A DNA stretch of 52,994 nt from SAR202 cluster bacterium. GTDB taxonomy: Bacteria; Chloroflexota; Dehalococcoidia; Lucifugimonadales; Lucifugimonadaceae. The stretch covers positions 1 to 52,994 of the forward strand of contig VFGU01000009.1 of NCBI GenBank assembly GCA_009392285.1, given 5' to 3'. A program made the translations under genes and the position numbers. Shown here piece by piece: positions 52,924-52,994 of the stretch; positions within the stretch are counted from its first letter, which is position 1; each line of letters starts with the position of its first letter. Below the pieces are notes generated by a model. The model had not been told where the DNA came from. It saw nothing but the letters and a program-made list of their open reading frames with translations, and ran no database searches.

Positions 52924-52994
52924 TTAATTGGCACCTTCAGCATCTTCAGCACCTTCAGCATCTTCAGCACCTTCAGCATCTTCAGCACCTTCTT
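52924..52994 (-). CDS. C-terminal end of an unidentified acidic-repeat protein
   Basis: Only the last 22 complete codons are in the window: repeats of E-G-A-E-D-A ending EGAN and TAA at 52924-52926. Three other frames over the repeat are also open, because the DNA is an 18-bp tandem repeat, but this frame lies on the strand of rny and gives a plausible acidic Ala-rich tail. The parent protein cannot be named. Confidence 0.5.
   Translation of the reverse strand, partial: EGAEDAEGAEDAEGAEDAEGAN
52930..52994. repeat. 18-bp tandem repeat
   Basis: The unit GAAGGTGCTGAAGATGCT (minus strand) is repeated about 3.5 times without visible decay and continues past the window edge. It encodes a six-residue protein repeat. 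Copy number could vary by slippage. Confidence 0.85.

Noticed and set aside
52930-52994. Regular repeats that could suggest a CRISPR array.
   Set aside because: The units are directly adjacent with no spacers, and they are a multiple of three encoding an acidic tail.
1-52994. Signs of a prophage, transposon, genomic island or defence cluster.
   Set aside because: No integrase, transposase, tRNA-edge repeat, CRISPR/Cas or restriction gene is seen, and base composition looks even across the window.

Overview
The window is a dense, AT-rich (roughly 30% G+C by eye) bacterial chromosome segment. It has about 50 genes, no rRNA or tRNA gene, no insertion sequence, no CRISPR and no gap over about 110 bases. 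The best taxonomic guess is a streamlined marine Chloroflexota of the SAR202/Dehalococcoidia kind. This is inferred from the Chloroflexota/archaeal 'YYY' membrane protein (DUF2298), a family-III CoA-transferase and enolase-superfamily and IlvD/YjhG sugar-acid dehydratases in a low-GC, housekeeping-rich background. No marker RNA is present to prove it.

Layout, left to right. 1-1765 (-): amidohydrolase, a short SDR and a truncated YjhG/YagF-type dehydratase, probably one sugar/lactone/sugar-acid operon. 1799-2887 (+): DUF362 protein. 2884-5270 (-): proBA. 5348-8695 (+): mfd. 8685-13258 (-): a giant GT39-DUF2298 fusion and a HAD hydrolase. 13275-14979 (+): M16 peptidase and XRE regulator. 14961-16609: oligoribonuclease, facing away from exonuclease III and a stand-alone Smr protein. 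16599-26595 (-): a long run of cinA, alcohol dehydrogenase, folC, fabF, dnaE, glutaredoxin and a GT4 glycosyltransferase. 26688-27038 (+): a small four-cysteine HTH protein under two tandem palindromes. 27020-28568 (-): pstB-phoU without pstSCA. 28650-31280 (+): rlmN, a SelA-like PLP enzyme and a TPR protein. 31277-33737 (-): ABC exporter with a MerR regulator. 33776-36526 (-): MMPL/RND transporter. 36584-41622 (-): HpcH/HpaI aldolase, FKBP lipoprotein, ManD-type dehydratase and leuS. 41690-43119 (+): thiD and an esterase. 43124-44326 (-): CoA-transferase. 44375-45130 (+): SDR. 45136-47579 (-): lactonase and lipase lipoprotein. 47747-48625 (-): an SDR lacking the catalytic Lys. 48736-49352 (+): a 30-residue membrane peptide and a GNAT acetyltransferase. 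49326-52822 (-): rny, PHP phosphoesterase, plsY-like and a zinc-ribbon membrane protein. 52924-52994 (-): the acidic repeat tail of a gene running off the window.

Genes that appear to work together: the YjhG cluster and the ManD plus KDG-type aldolase cluster both suggest non-phosphorylative sugar-acid breakdown. rny, the PHP protein and orn suggest RNA turnover. fabF and plsY serve lipid synthesis. mfd, dnaE and xth serve DNA replication and repair.

The genome is highly compacted. Seven of nine convergent gene pairs overlap at their 3' ends, many co-directional genes overlap by 1-14 nt, and three divergent spacers carry the same symmetric -10 octamer ATTATAAT. The most interesting spot is 26.6-27.0 kb: a cysteine-cluster HTH gene with two SOS-box-like palindromes 22 bp apart around its predicted -10, next to a cinA whose C-terminal deamidase motif is degenerate.
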